NCBI RefSeq assembly: GCF_020253525.1
Contig: NZ_JADCBK010000094.1
Location: 1 to 40,963 of the forward strand
Length of the DNA: 40,963 nt
Direction of reading: 5' to 3'
Source of the DNA: Aquidulcibacter sp.
Lineage (GTDB): Bacteria; Pseudomonadota; Alphaproteobacteria; Caulobacterales; Aquidulcibacteraceae
The notes under the pieces: generated by a model
What the model saw: the letters and a program-made list of their open reading frames with translations, nothing else
What the model was told of the DNA's origin: nothing
Databases searched by the model: none
Translations under genes and position numbers: made by a program
In this document: positions 35,456 through 40,963 of the stretch, one piece after another
How positions within the stretch are numbered: the stretch's first letter is position 1
Layout: each line of letters starts with the position of its first letter

Positions 35456-35959
35456 TTGGCTGCATCGACTTCGATTCCCATAACCATAATGATTGTCGAC
35501 GATAATCAGCATATGCGCGGGATCTTGAAGGAATTGCTGCGCGCGGCTGGCGTCAATGACATCAAGGAGGCCTCCGACCCAGTTGAAGCTTTCGAGTATA
35601 TGAAGGCGAGCTCGGTTGATTTACTTCTTGTCGACTTGGCGATGCCATTGATCGATGGTGTTGAATTCACCAAAATGATCCGCACAAGCGACGATAGTCC
35701 AAACCCCTTCCTGCCCATCATTATGATCACGGGCCACTCAGAGCGTTCCCGTGTGAGTGCAGCACGCGACGCGGGCGTGAATGAGTTTCTGGTAAAGCCC
35801 GTAACCGCCAAAAGTTTGATGGAGCGCCTGACGTTGATCGTCAACAAGCCCCGAAACTTTGTGAAGAGTAAGACTTATTTCGGGCCGGACCGCCGTCGGA
35901 GACCCGATCCGAATTATGGCGGCAGTGAGCGCCGCAAAGACCTGCAAGCCAAAGGCTGA
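35456..35959 (+). CDS. Single-domain response regulator (CheY-like)
   Basis: A 167-residue protein with one receiver domain over residues 12-130. The acidic pocket is in IMIVDDNQ, the phospho-acceptor Asp in LLLVDLAMP, the switch Thr in MITGHS, and the Lys in FLVKPV. A short basic tail (YFGPDRRRRPDPNYGGSERR) replaces an output domain and recurs in alphaproteobacterial receivers. It must act through protein contact or as a phosphate shuttle. The start appears to be TTG at 35456 with GGAG 10 bases upstream, since no ATG precedes the conserved strand except inside it. No histidine kinase is nearby. Confidence 0.9.
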   Translation: MAASTSIPITIMIVDDNQHMRGILKELLRAAGVNDIKEASDPVEAFEYMKASSVDLLLVDLAMPLIDGVEFTKMIRTSDDSPNPFLPIIMITGHSERSRVSAARDAGVNEFLVKPVTAKSLMERLTLIVNKPRNFVKSKTYFGPDRRRRPDPNYGGSERRKDLQAKG

Positions 35960-36144
35960 GACAGGCCGCGTGTGCCTTGCGTGGCAAGGTGAGATTCCCC
36001 TGAAGTTTCGTGACTTAAGAAGACTGGCGAATTCCATGCCAGATTCTTTGAAAAAAGTGCAGCAAAAAAACCTAGATAGAATATTGAAAAATAACAGCTT
36101 TTCGAGGATTTTTTTGAAGCTGTTTTTTGAGGTGAAAAAAACGA

Positions 36145-36172
36145 TTGCGCCACGGAAAAATAGCCTTATACG
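36145..36172 (+). promoter_or_regulatory. Candidate sigma-70-like promoter of ornithine decarboxylase
   Basis: TTGCGC at 36145-36150 and TATACG at 36167-36172, spaced 16 bases, follow an A-rich stretch. Transcription from it would begin near 36179, giving a leader of about 200 bases before the decarboxylase ATG. The call rests on hexamer match and position. Confidence 0.45.
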
Positions 36173-36182
36173 CGCTTCTTCC

Positions 36183-36378
36183 GGCGGACCTGGAAACAGC
36201 ATCCAGTCCACTAACGCCCCCTCGGGCCCAGGCCACACGGCAGCGGCTTCCATCCCCGCTTCCGGCGTAAGCTTCCAAGGGCGGACCTGACTTACATCCG
36301 GGTAAGGATCGGGGTTCCGATTTTTGCCTAGCATGTCCGACTAACGCCGGCCTGGGTTTAGATCATAGGGGGGTCCGC
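36183..36378 (+). ncRNA. Structured leader of ornithine decarboxylase, probable speF-type motif
   Basis: This leader has internal duplication. GGCGGACCTG occurs at 36183-36192 and 36280-36289, and ACTAACGCC occurs at 36210-36218 and 36340-36348, each preceded by GTCC. Both GCGGACC copies are complementary to GGTCCGC at 36372-36378, which abuts the start codon. CCCAGGCC (36227-36234) is complementary to GGCCTGGG (36349-36356). A small hairpin CTTAC/GTAAG at 36291-36306 competes with a terminator-like stem 36308-36325. Alphaproteobacterial ornithine decarboxylase genes are known to carry a conserved RNA (speF motif) in this place; I could not align it, so the identity is inference, but the pairing is directly visible. 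Confidence 0.6.
36304..36325 (+). terminator. Attenuator-like hairpin in the decarboxylase leader
   Basis: AAGGATCGG pairs with CCGATTTTT across a GGTT loop, with 5 Watson-Crick pairs at the core plus G-U extension, ending in five T. It lies 54 bases before the decarboxylase ATG and overlaps the GTAAG arm of the preceding hairpin, so the two folds exclude each other. This suggests conditional termination. Confidence 0.5.
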
Positions 36379-37575
36379 ATGGATCACTTCAATTCTGCGC
36401 ACGACGCTGTCGTGAAGCTGCGTCCGGATGTGCCATTGGCCGTCAACCGTCCGCATCTTGTTCGGGCGGCTGCACGTTGGTTCCTCGATTCATTCGAGGG
36501 TGATATTCTCTATGCCGTGAAGGCAAACCCTTCGCCATGGGTGCTGGAAGCTTTGTGGCGGGAAGGCGTTCGTCATTTTGACGTCGCGTCGGTCAATGAG
36601 TGTAAGCTGGTGCGGGACATGTTTCCAACCGCAACCTTGGCCTTCATGCATCCTGTGAAGAATCGCGCCGCGATTGCGCGTGCTTATCATGAGTTTGGTT
36701 GCCGCATTTTCGCGCTTGATAGCGTGGAAGAGCTGCAAAAGATTCTCGATGAGACCGGCGGGGCCACCGATCTGACGTTTATTGTGCGCTTGCGCGTCAG
36801 CAATGCGGACGCCAGCTTGAAGCTCGAAGCCAAGTTTGGTGCCATGGGCGACGAGGCTGTAACCTTGTTGCGCCAAGCCCGCGCTGCAACGCAAGAAGAT
36901 TTGGGTGTGTCCTTCCATGTGGGCAGCCAATGCATGAACCCAAGTGCGTGGCGCGCAGCCCTTCGCGAAGCTTCCCAATTAATCATCCAAGCTGGTGTCA
37001 CCATTGATGTGGTTGATGTTGGGGGTGGCTTCCCATCCATTTATCCAGGCATGAACCCGCCACCGATGCAGCTCTTCATCGATGAAATCCATCGCGTGTT
37101 TGACGCCATGCCGGTGACGATGAATTGCAAGTTGTGGGCAGAACCCGGTCGCGCGCTTGTGGCAGAAGCAACCTCGATTGTTGTCAAAGTTGATCTGCGC
37201 AAGGGTGATGCGCTTTATATCAATGACGGCTCTTACGGGAACTTGTTTGACGCCACTCATGTTGATTGGGTCTATCCGGTCGCCATGATCCGTCCTGAAG
37301 GTGGTGAGCCGTCTAAACTAGCTGACTTCCGCTTCTATGGGCCAACCTGTGACTCCATGGATGCCGCAAATGGTCCATTCCGTTTGCCTGCCGATATCGG
37401 CGAAGGCGATTGGATCGAGATCGGCATGCTGGGCGCTTATGGTGTTGCCATGGCTACGCGGTTTAATGGCTATGGGGAGAGTGTGGATGTCATCGCAGAA
37501 GATGCGCCCCATGCTTCGATGTTCCCATTGCCAGAGCGCGTCGCCGCGCGTGTCAGCCGGTTTGCAAAAGCCTAG
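36379..37575 (+). CDS. Ornithine decarboxylase (fold-III, PLP-dependent)
   Basis: A 398-residue enzyme of the alanine-racemase-fold decarboxylases that makes putrescine from ornithine; some relatives also take lysine. The PLP lysine is in YAVKANPSPW near residue 52. H of FHVGSQC stacks on PLP, GGGFPSIYPG and AEPGRALVAEA bind the phosphate, and CDSMD near 332 provides the catalytic Cys and Asp of the partner subunit. The GAYGVAMATRFNGYG segment completes the site. The start follows GGGGGG at short spacing inside a structured leader, so translation is probably controlled. A clear terminator follows. It is isolated from other polyamine genes here. Confidence 0.93.
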   Translation: MDHFNSAHDAVVKLRPDVPLAVNRPHLVRAAARWFLDSFEGDILYAVKANPSPWVLEALWREGVRHFDVASVNECKLVRDMFPTATLAFMHPVKNRAAIARAYHEFGCRIFALDSVEELQKILDETGGATDLTFIVRLRVSNADASLKLEAKFGAMGDEAVTLLRQARAATQEDLGVSFHVGSQCMNPSAWRAALREASQLIIQAGVTIDVVDVGGGFPSIYPGMNPPPMQLFIDEIHRVFDAMPVTMNCKLWAEPGRALVAEATSIVVKVDLRKGDALYINDGSYGNLFDATHVDWVYPVAMIRPEGGEPSKLADFRFYGPTCDSMDAANGPFRLPADIGEGDWIEIGMLGAYGVAMATRFNGYGESVDVIAEDAPHASMFPLPERVAARVSRFAKA

Positions 37576-37597
37576 TTGAAGCTGGATCGTTTTCGGG

Positions 37598-37635
37598 AAG
37601 GCAGGTGCGCGATAAGCCACCTGCCTTTTCTTTTT
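37598..37635 (+). terminator. Rho-independent terminator after ornithine decarboxylase
   Basis: AAGGCAGGTG (37598-37607) and CACCTGCCTT (37618-37627) form a perfect 10-bp stem with a 10-base loop. TTTTCTTTTTG follows. It lies 23 bases after the stop codon. Confidence 0.9.
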
Positions 37636-37684
37636 GAGGCCCGCACTTTACTGCACTCCAGCGCCCCTAACCCTTTGCCGAAGC

Positions 37685-37723
37685 TTGAGACTTGGACTAT
37701 GTCACCTATACCGCAGTCGGTAT
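37685..37723 (+). promoter_or_regulatory. Candidate sdhB promoter with overlapping dyad
   Basis: TTGAGA (37685-37690) and TATACC (37707-37712), spaced 16 bases, fit a sigma-70-like promoter. A perfect inverted repeat ATACCG-CAGT-CGGTAT at 37708-37723 overlaps the -10 and ends 16 bases before the sdhB ATG. Its position suits a repressor operator. No adjacent regulator is seen. Confidence 0.4.
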
Positions 37724-37738
37724 GAGGATACGCGTCGC

Positions 37739-38521
37739 ATGGTACAGCTTACACTTCCAGCCAATTCTCGAGTGACCAAGGGCAAGCATTATCCTGCCCC
37801 TGCCGGCGCTAAGAAAGTGCGGACGTTTAAGATTTACCGCTATGACCCAGAAACGGGCCAGAACCCCCGCTGGGACACCTATGATGTCGCCGTCGATCAA
37901 TGCGGCCCTATGGTTCTCGATGCGCTGATCCATATCAAAAGCACGATGGATGCGACCTTGACCTTCCGCCGTTCCTGCCGCGAGGGCGTGTGCGGGTCGT
38001 GCGCGATGAATATTGGTGGGCGCAACACCTTGGCCTGCACCAAGGGCCATGACGAAATTCCGGGCGACACGCTGTCGGTCAGCCCATTGCCACACATGCC
38101 CGTCATCAAGGATCTGGTGCCGGACCTCACCAACTTCTACGCCCAATATGCCTCCATTGAGCCTTATATGCAGACAACGACGCCTGCGCCGGAAAAGGAA
38201 TGGAAGCAAAGCCCAGAAGATCGCGAAAAGATGGATGGCCTCTATGAGTGCATCCTGTGCGCCTGCTGCTCCACCTCTTGCCCATCCTATTGGTGGAATG
38301 GCGACCGTTATTTGGGCCCCGCCGTGCTTTTACAAGCCTATCGCTGGCTGATCGACAGCCGCGATGAGGAAAAGGGCAAGCGTTTGGATAATCTGGAAGA
38401 CCCCTTCCGGCTCTATCGCTGCCACACCATCATGAATTGCGCCCAAGTCTGTCCAAAGGGCCTCAATCCCGCCAAGGCCATCGGCGAGATCAAGACCATG
38501 ATGGTTGAGCGCGCGCTTTAG
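37739..38521 (+). CDS. sdhB: Succinate dehydrogenase iron-sulfur subunit
   Basis: A 260-residue subunit of complex II, which passes electrons from the flavoprotein to the quinone site. The ATG at 37739, with GAGGA upstream, gives the standard length; the frame reads upstream without family match. The 2Fe-2S ligands are in [21 protein letters not shown]. The 4Fe-4S and 3Fe-4S ligands are in [17 protein letters not shown] and [17 protein letters not shown]. It lies at the inner face of the cytoplasmic membrane. The usual partners sdhC, sdhD and sdhA are not next to it: a terminator lies upstream and OmpW downstream, so the operon is split or its other genes are elsewhere. Confidence 0.97.
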   Translation: MVQLTLPANSRVTKGKHYPAPAGAKKVRTFKIYRYDPETGQNPRWDTYDVAVDQCGPMVLDALIHIKSTMDATLTFRRSCREGVCGSCAMNIGGRNTLACTKGHDEIPGDTLSVSPLPHMPVIKDLVPDLTNFYAQYASIEPYMQTTTPAPEKEWKQSPEDREKMDGLYECILCACCSTSCPSYWWNGDRYLGPAVLLQAYRWLIDSRDEEKGKRLDNLEDPFRLYRCHTIMNCAQVCPKGLNPAKAIGEIKTMMVERAL

Positions 38522-38712
38522 GCGTATCTTCCACCCCATAAGAACCGATTAGAGGTCTGCGCCTGTGAGGGCGTTTTGCCCAAGCTGCGTCAATCTTACG
38601 CGCGGCACGCCGTCGCGCGGCAAAGTGTCAAATCGAATTTAGTGGCGCATAGGTCCAGAAGTTTCCGCGTTCTCAAAGCCTGATTTGAGGCAATTTTCTT
38701 GAGGGGACGCAG

Positions 38713-39360
38713 ATGAAAAGACTTCTAATCGCTTCAATTGTCGCCATGACACTGACCGGAGGCGTTGCCTGCGCGCAAGACGCCTTCCAAACTCCCAAAG
38801 CTGGAACCATCAAGCTGGATGTCCGCTTGACCGGGATTGTCCCAGATGAAAGTGGCTCGATCCGGACTGCCGCAGGGGCTGCGACAGGCCTGAATGTAAA
38901 GGTCAATGACTCGTTCGTCCCCACCATTGGCCTTGAATATTACGTCAATCCTTCGCTCTCGCTGGAACTTATCGCAGGGTCTGGCAATCATAAGGTAAAG
39001 GCGGTTGGTGGGGCGACCAATGTAGAGGTTTTGGAGCTGTGGCATGTGCCGCCCACGTTGACGGCCAAATATCATTTTGCCCCAGATGCCCGTGTCTCGC
39101 CCTATGTCGGGGCCGGTCTGACCTATATTTGGTTTGCGTCTGAAGACGGCAAGAATGGCTTCAACGTCGATCTGAAGGACGACTTTGGCTATGCCCTGCA
39201 AGTGGGGGCTGATATTGCCACAAGCGGGCCTTGGTCGGTCAATCTAGATCTCAAGCACATCGCCTTTGAGACCGATGCCAATATTAATTTCGGCGCGCTG
39301 AAGTCCAAGGTCACGCTAGACCCTTGGGTGGCTTCGGTCGGAATTGGCTATAAATTCTGA
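38713..39360 (+). CDS. OmpW family outer membrane protein
   Basis: A 215-residue outer-membrane beta-barrel with signal peptide ending at VACAQ. It has the OmpW pattern of eight strands, with NPSLSLELIAGSG, WHVPPTLTAKYHF, SPYVGAGLTYIWF, WSVNLDLKHIAF and a terminal VGIGYKF ending in Phe, the BAM signal. The family forms small hydrophobic channels and is often induced by stress or hydrocarbons. GAGGGG sits before the ATG, and a strong bidirectional terminator follows. It lies 191 bases downstream of sdhB with nothing else recognised in the gap. Confidence 0.92.
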   Translation: MKRLLIASIVAMTLTGGVACAQDAFQTPKAGTIKLDVRLTGIVPDESGSIRTAAGAATGLNVKVNDSFVPTIGLEYYVNPSLSLELIAGSGNHKVKAVGGATNVEVLELWHVPPTLTAKYHFAPDARVSPYVGAGLTYIWFASEDGKNGFNVDLKDDFGYALQVGADIATSGPWSVNLDLKHIAFETDANINFGALKSKVTLDPWVASVGIGYKF

Positions 39361-39370
39361 TCGCGCTCAA

Positions 39371-39405
39371 CGAAAAGGGGCATCACAAACCTGATGCCCT
39401 TTTCG
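39371..39405. terminator. Bidirectional rho-independent terminator
   Basis: CGAAAAGGGGCATCA (39371-39385) pairs with TGATGCCCCTTTTCG in effect (39392-39405, one unpaired base) across CAAACC. The stem carries its own A/T tracts on both sides, so it can end both ompW (+) and the convergent repeat protein (-). Confidence 0.75.
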
Positions 39406-39422
39406 TGCACCTGGTGCATGGC

Positions 39423-39836
39423 CTAAAGCCGGATGACACTTTCGATCTTATGGGCCAAATGGGCATATTGGGGATAGTCTTCACATAGGATTTGCAGGAA
39501 GACATCCCAAGGCGGAATATTGCTCATATAGACGGGGCCTTCGAGGCCCGCATAGGCACCACCGCCAACCCCCGTGTACAGACCGCCGCCTGGACCGGTG
39601 TAAAGGCCGCCGCCGGGGCCAGTATAGAGACCGCCGCCGGGCTCCCGGCTTAGGCCGCCGCCACGCCCGTTTGAAAGGCCCCCGCCGGGCCCCTTATAGA
39701 GCCCGCCGCCCGGACCATCATAAAGCCCGCCGCCTGGTTCCTTAGACCGACCGCCGCCTGGACCTGTGTATAGACCGCCGCCGGGGGCCGTGCTGCGCCC
39801 GCCGCCTGCTCCGACAGATTGATTACGTGGCCACAT
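39423..39836 (-). CDS. Glycine-rich 8-residue-repeat protein
   Basis: A 137-residue protein from the ATG at 39836, with GGAG 8 bases upstream; an earlier in-frame ATG at 39866 is possible. Residues 11-98 are eleven repeats of eight residues with consensus GGGLYTGP (variants GGGRSKEP, GGGLSNGR, GGGAYAGL). The C-terminal ~35 residues form a short helical end (PPWDVFLQILCEDYPQYAHLAHKIESVIRL). There is no signal peptide. Repeats of GGG-x-Y-x-G occur in bacterial proteins of unknown role and may form a beta-flower-like fold, which I infer and cannot show. It converges with ompW. Confidence 0.7.
   Translation of the reverse strand: MWPRNQSVGAGGGRSTAPGGGLYTGPGGGRSKEPGGGLYDGPGGGLYKGPGGGLSNGRGGGLSREPGGGLYTGPGGGLYTGPGGGLYTGVGGGAYAGLEGPVYMSNIPPWDVFLQILCEDYPQYAHLAHKIESVIRL
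39543..39806 (-). repeat. Tandem 24-bp repeats encoding GGGLYTGP
   Basis: Eleven 24-base units in one reading frame code for the glycine-rich octapeptide array. Units 8-10 are nearly identical, suggesting recent unit duplication; outer units diverge. Such arrays change copy number by slippage. Confidence 0.85.
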
Positions 39837-39914
39837 GTCCTGCACTCCAATCGAAGAAAGAAGCAATCTTAGCGCCTAAAGTTTAACTTTGACTGACTCA
39901 AAGACTAAACGAAT

Positions 39915-39941
39915 AAAGGCCGGAGGGGCTCCGGCCTTTTT
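39915..39941. terminator. Rho-independent terminator of lemA
   Basis: AAAGGCCGGA (39915-39924) and TCCGGCCTTT (39930-39939) form a perfect 10-bp stem with a GGGGC loop. The T-run is strong on the plus strand (TTTTT) and weaker on the minus strand (TTTATT), where it would end lemA. Confidence 0.75.
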
Positions 39942-39954
39942 GATGCACTTTATT

Positions 39955-40518
39955 TTAGTTGAAACTGACTTTTGGAACCGCGCTTACAGAGCCGCGTTCA
40001 TTTCGGTCGAGTTCAAAATACGCCCGTTCTGGGAAGTTGAACACCGCGGCAACCATGTTGCTGGGGAAGGACTGGATCGCGGTATTATAGCTGGCTACCG
40101 CGGCGTTAAAGGCCCGGCGCGAAGCACCGAGTTTGTCTTCAATATCGGCCAATTCACCCTGCAGGGTCTGGAAATTGGCGCTGGCCTTCAGCTCTGGATA
40201 ATTCTCGGCGACCGCCATGAGATTGCCCAAAGCACCAGACAATACTTTCTCGGCCTTTTCCAACTGGTCGGGGGACTTAGCGTCCAAAGCACCGGCGCGT
40301 GCGGCGATCACTGCCGTTAGCGTGCCAGATTCGTGGGTGGCATAGCCTTTCACGGTCTCAACCAAATTTGGCACCAAGTCATGACGTTGGCGCAGCGCCG
40401 CATCAATATCGGCCCAGCCTTGGTTGCAATTCTGGCGTGCGGCAACGAGATTATTATACATGCCGGCGACCAAGAAAATCAGAATGACCGGTATGCCGAC
40501 CCAGATAAACAATTCCAT
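39955..40518 (-). CDS. LemA family protein
   Basis: A 187-residue membrane-anchored coiled-coil protein. I chose the ATG at 40518, with GGGAG upstream; the frame reaches 40608 with no family match. A single N-terminal helix (MELFIWVGIPVILIFLVAGMYNNL) is followed by the LemA signature VAARQNCNQGWADIDAALRQRHDLVPNLVETVKGYA. Then come long helices and the closing YNTAIQSFPSNMVAAVFNFPERAYFE. LemA proteins adopt a four-helix bundle and are of unclear function, often paired with membrane protein partners. Divergent from the partial gene at 40713, which may be such a partner. Confidence 0.93.
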   Translation of the reverse strand: MELFIWVGIPVILIFLVAGMYNNLVAARQNCNQGWADIDAALRQRHDLVPNLVETVKGYATHESGTLTAVIAARAGALDAKSPDQLEKAEKVLSGALGNLMAVAENYPELKASANFQTLQGELADIEDKLGASRRAFNAAVASYNTAIQSFPSNMVAAVFNFPERAYFELDRNERGSVSAVPKVSFN

Positions 40519-40712
40519 GGCTTCTACTCCCAACAGTCTGGCGCAAGCGCCTTCAGGCCCGAACGCCGCCCATTTGGCCTGCACGCGGCACCTCACACGC
40601 GCCTCCATGCCATAGGAAAGACTATAAATCGTTAAGCACTTTGGTGCGCGGTTCTTCTAGGCTTCATTCTTGGTTGCTTTCTGTTTACTTGGCCGCGCTA
40701 AACTTCGCGCCC

Positions 40713-40963
40713 ATGAGACATCAAGCCCTTTTCGACCATGTTATGTCTAACGGCCTGCGGGACTGGCTCGATAGTCAAACCGCCGCGCGTGAAGAGGCTA
40801 AGCGGCGCAATCTACAGATTCTGATGGTCGGGATGGGGCTTGCGGCTGCCGCCGCGATTGCCGTGATGGCCTATATGCCTGATCAGGCCGAATACGGCTT
40901 TGTGGTTGGGGCTTTGATCGGGGGCGTCACATGGTGGATTGCCAATAGATCGGAAGAGCGTAG
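40713..40963 (+). CDS. N-terminal part of a membrane protein, possibly DUF3137 type
   Basis: The frame opens at ATG 40713 (MRHQALFDHVMSNGLRDW) and runs off the end. It has a charged helix (AAREEAKRRNLQILM), a hydrophobic segment (VGMGLAAAAAIAVMAYMP) and a second one (YGFVVGALIGGVTWWIA). DUF3137 proteins frequently lie beside lemA and start in this way, so that family is a reasonable guess. The last five or six codons fall within adapter sequence and should be ignored. No clear ribosome site is seen. Confidence 0.5.
   Translation, partial: MRHQALFDHVMSNGLRDWLDSQTAAREEAKRRNLQILMVGMGLAAAAAIAVMAYMPDQAEYGFVVGALIGGVTWWIANRSEER
40947..40963 (+). other. Illumina adapter remnant at the contig end
   Basis: Bases 40947-40961 read AGATCGGAAGAGCGT, the exact first 15 bases of the common TruSeq-type adapter, followed by AG instead of CG. 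This lies at the very end of the window and is very unlikely by chance. It marks untrimmed library sequence rather than genome. Confidence 0.9.

Noticed and set aside
35738-36334. Long minus-strand frame over the response regulator tail and decarboxylase leader
   Set aside because: It crosses an A/T-rich tract (runs of F and K), overlaps a real receiver gene antisense, and covers the structured leader.

Overview
The window looks like one complete, short-read-assembled contig from an alphaproteobacterium. The lineage call is an inference from gene content: a fold-III ornithine decarboxylase with a long structured leader, an alphaproteobacterial style of SdhB and receiver proteins, DUF3237 and LemA neighbours, and many TonB/GMC/SDR-type catabolic genes. 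Caulobacterales, Hyphomonadaceae or a relative would fit, but I cannot place it more closely. Composition is moderately GC-rich. No tRNA, rRNA, CRISPR array, insertion sequence or prophage gene was seen. The last 17 bases carry the start of an Illumina adapter, so the right end is an assembly end.

Left third (1-15.4 kb). After a hairpin-rich contig end comes a CPBP membrane protease (+). Next is a long minus-strand block for aromatic amino acid breakdown: maiA, two small unknown genes (one HEPN-like), a MarR regulator, hppD, a lipoprotein isoaspartyl peptidase, a VOC protein and a fumarylacetoacetate hydrolase. Homogentisate dioxygenase (hmgA) is missing from this otherwise continuous tyrosine pathway. 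A Bax-inhibitor-1 protein and RmuC converge on a shared bidirectional terminator. A Baeyer-Villiger-type flavoprotein, a PhoD-like phosphatase and katG follow. katG has a textbook OxyR half-site placed over its -35 region.

Middle (15.4-30.7 kb). Here are a MAPEG protein, a zinc dipeptidase, a DUF3237 protein and formate-tetrahydrofolate ligase. The ligase gene is cut by one in-frame TAA where the family has Gln, while the remaining 67 codons are intact. Then come a GH13 amylase translationally coupled to an AraC regulator, a GMC oxidoreductase paired with an SDR, a large TonB-dependent receptor and a gamma-glutamyltransferase.

Right third (30.7-41 kb). This holds a radical SAM protein of unknown role preceded by a perfect 10-bp dyad, a HAD hydrolase, a methyltransferase with a regulatory domain, a peptidoglycan-binding periplasmic protein, a single-domain response regulator, ornithine decarboxylase, an isolated sdhB, OmpW, a glycine-rich 8-residue-repeat protein, LemA, and a truncated membrane protein.

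The best candidates for a second look are the ornithine decarboxylase leader (paired repeats able to pair with the start region, plus a terminator-like hairpin), the nonsense codon in fhs, the HEPN-like small gene pair in the tyrosine operon, and the dyad before the radical SAM gene. I do not see a clear multi-gene defence or mobile system.
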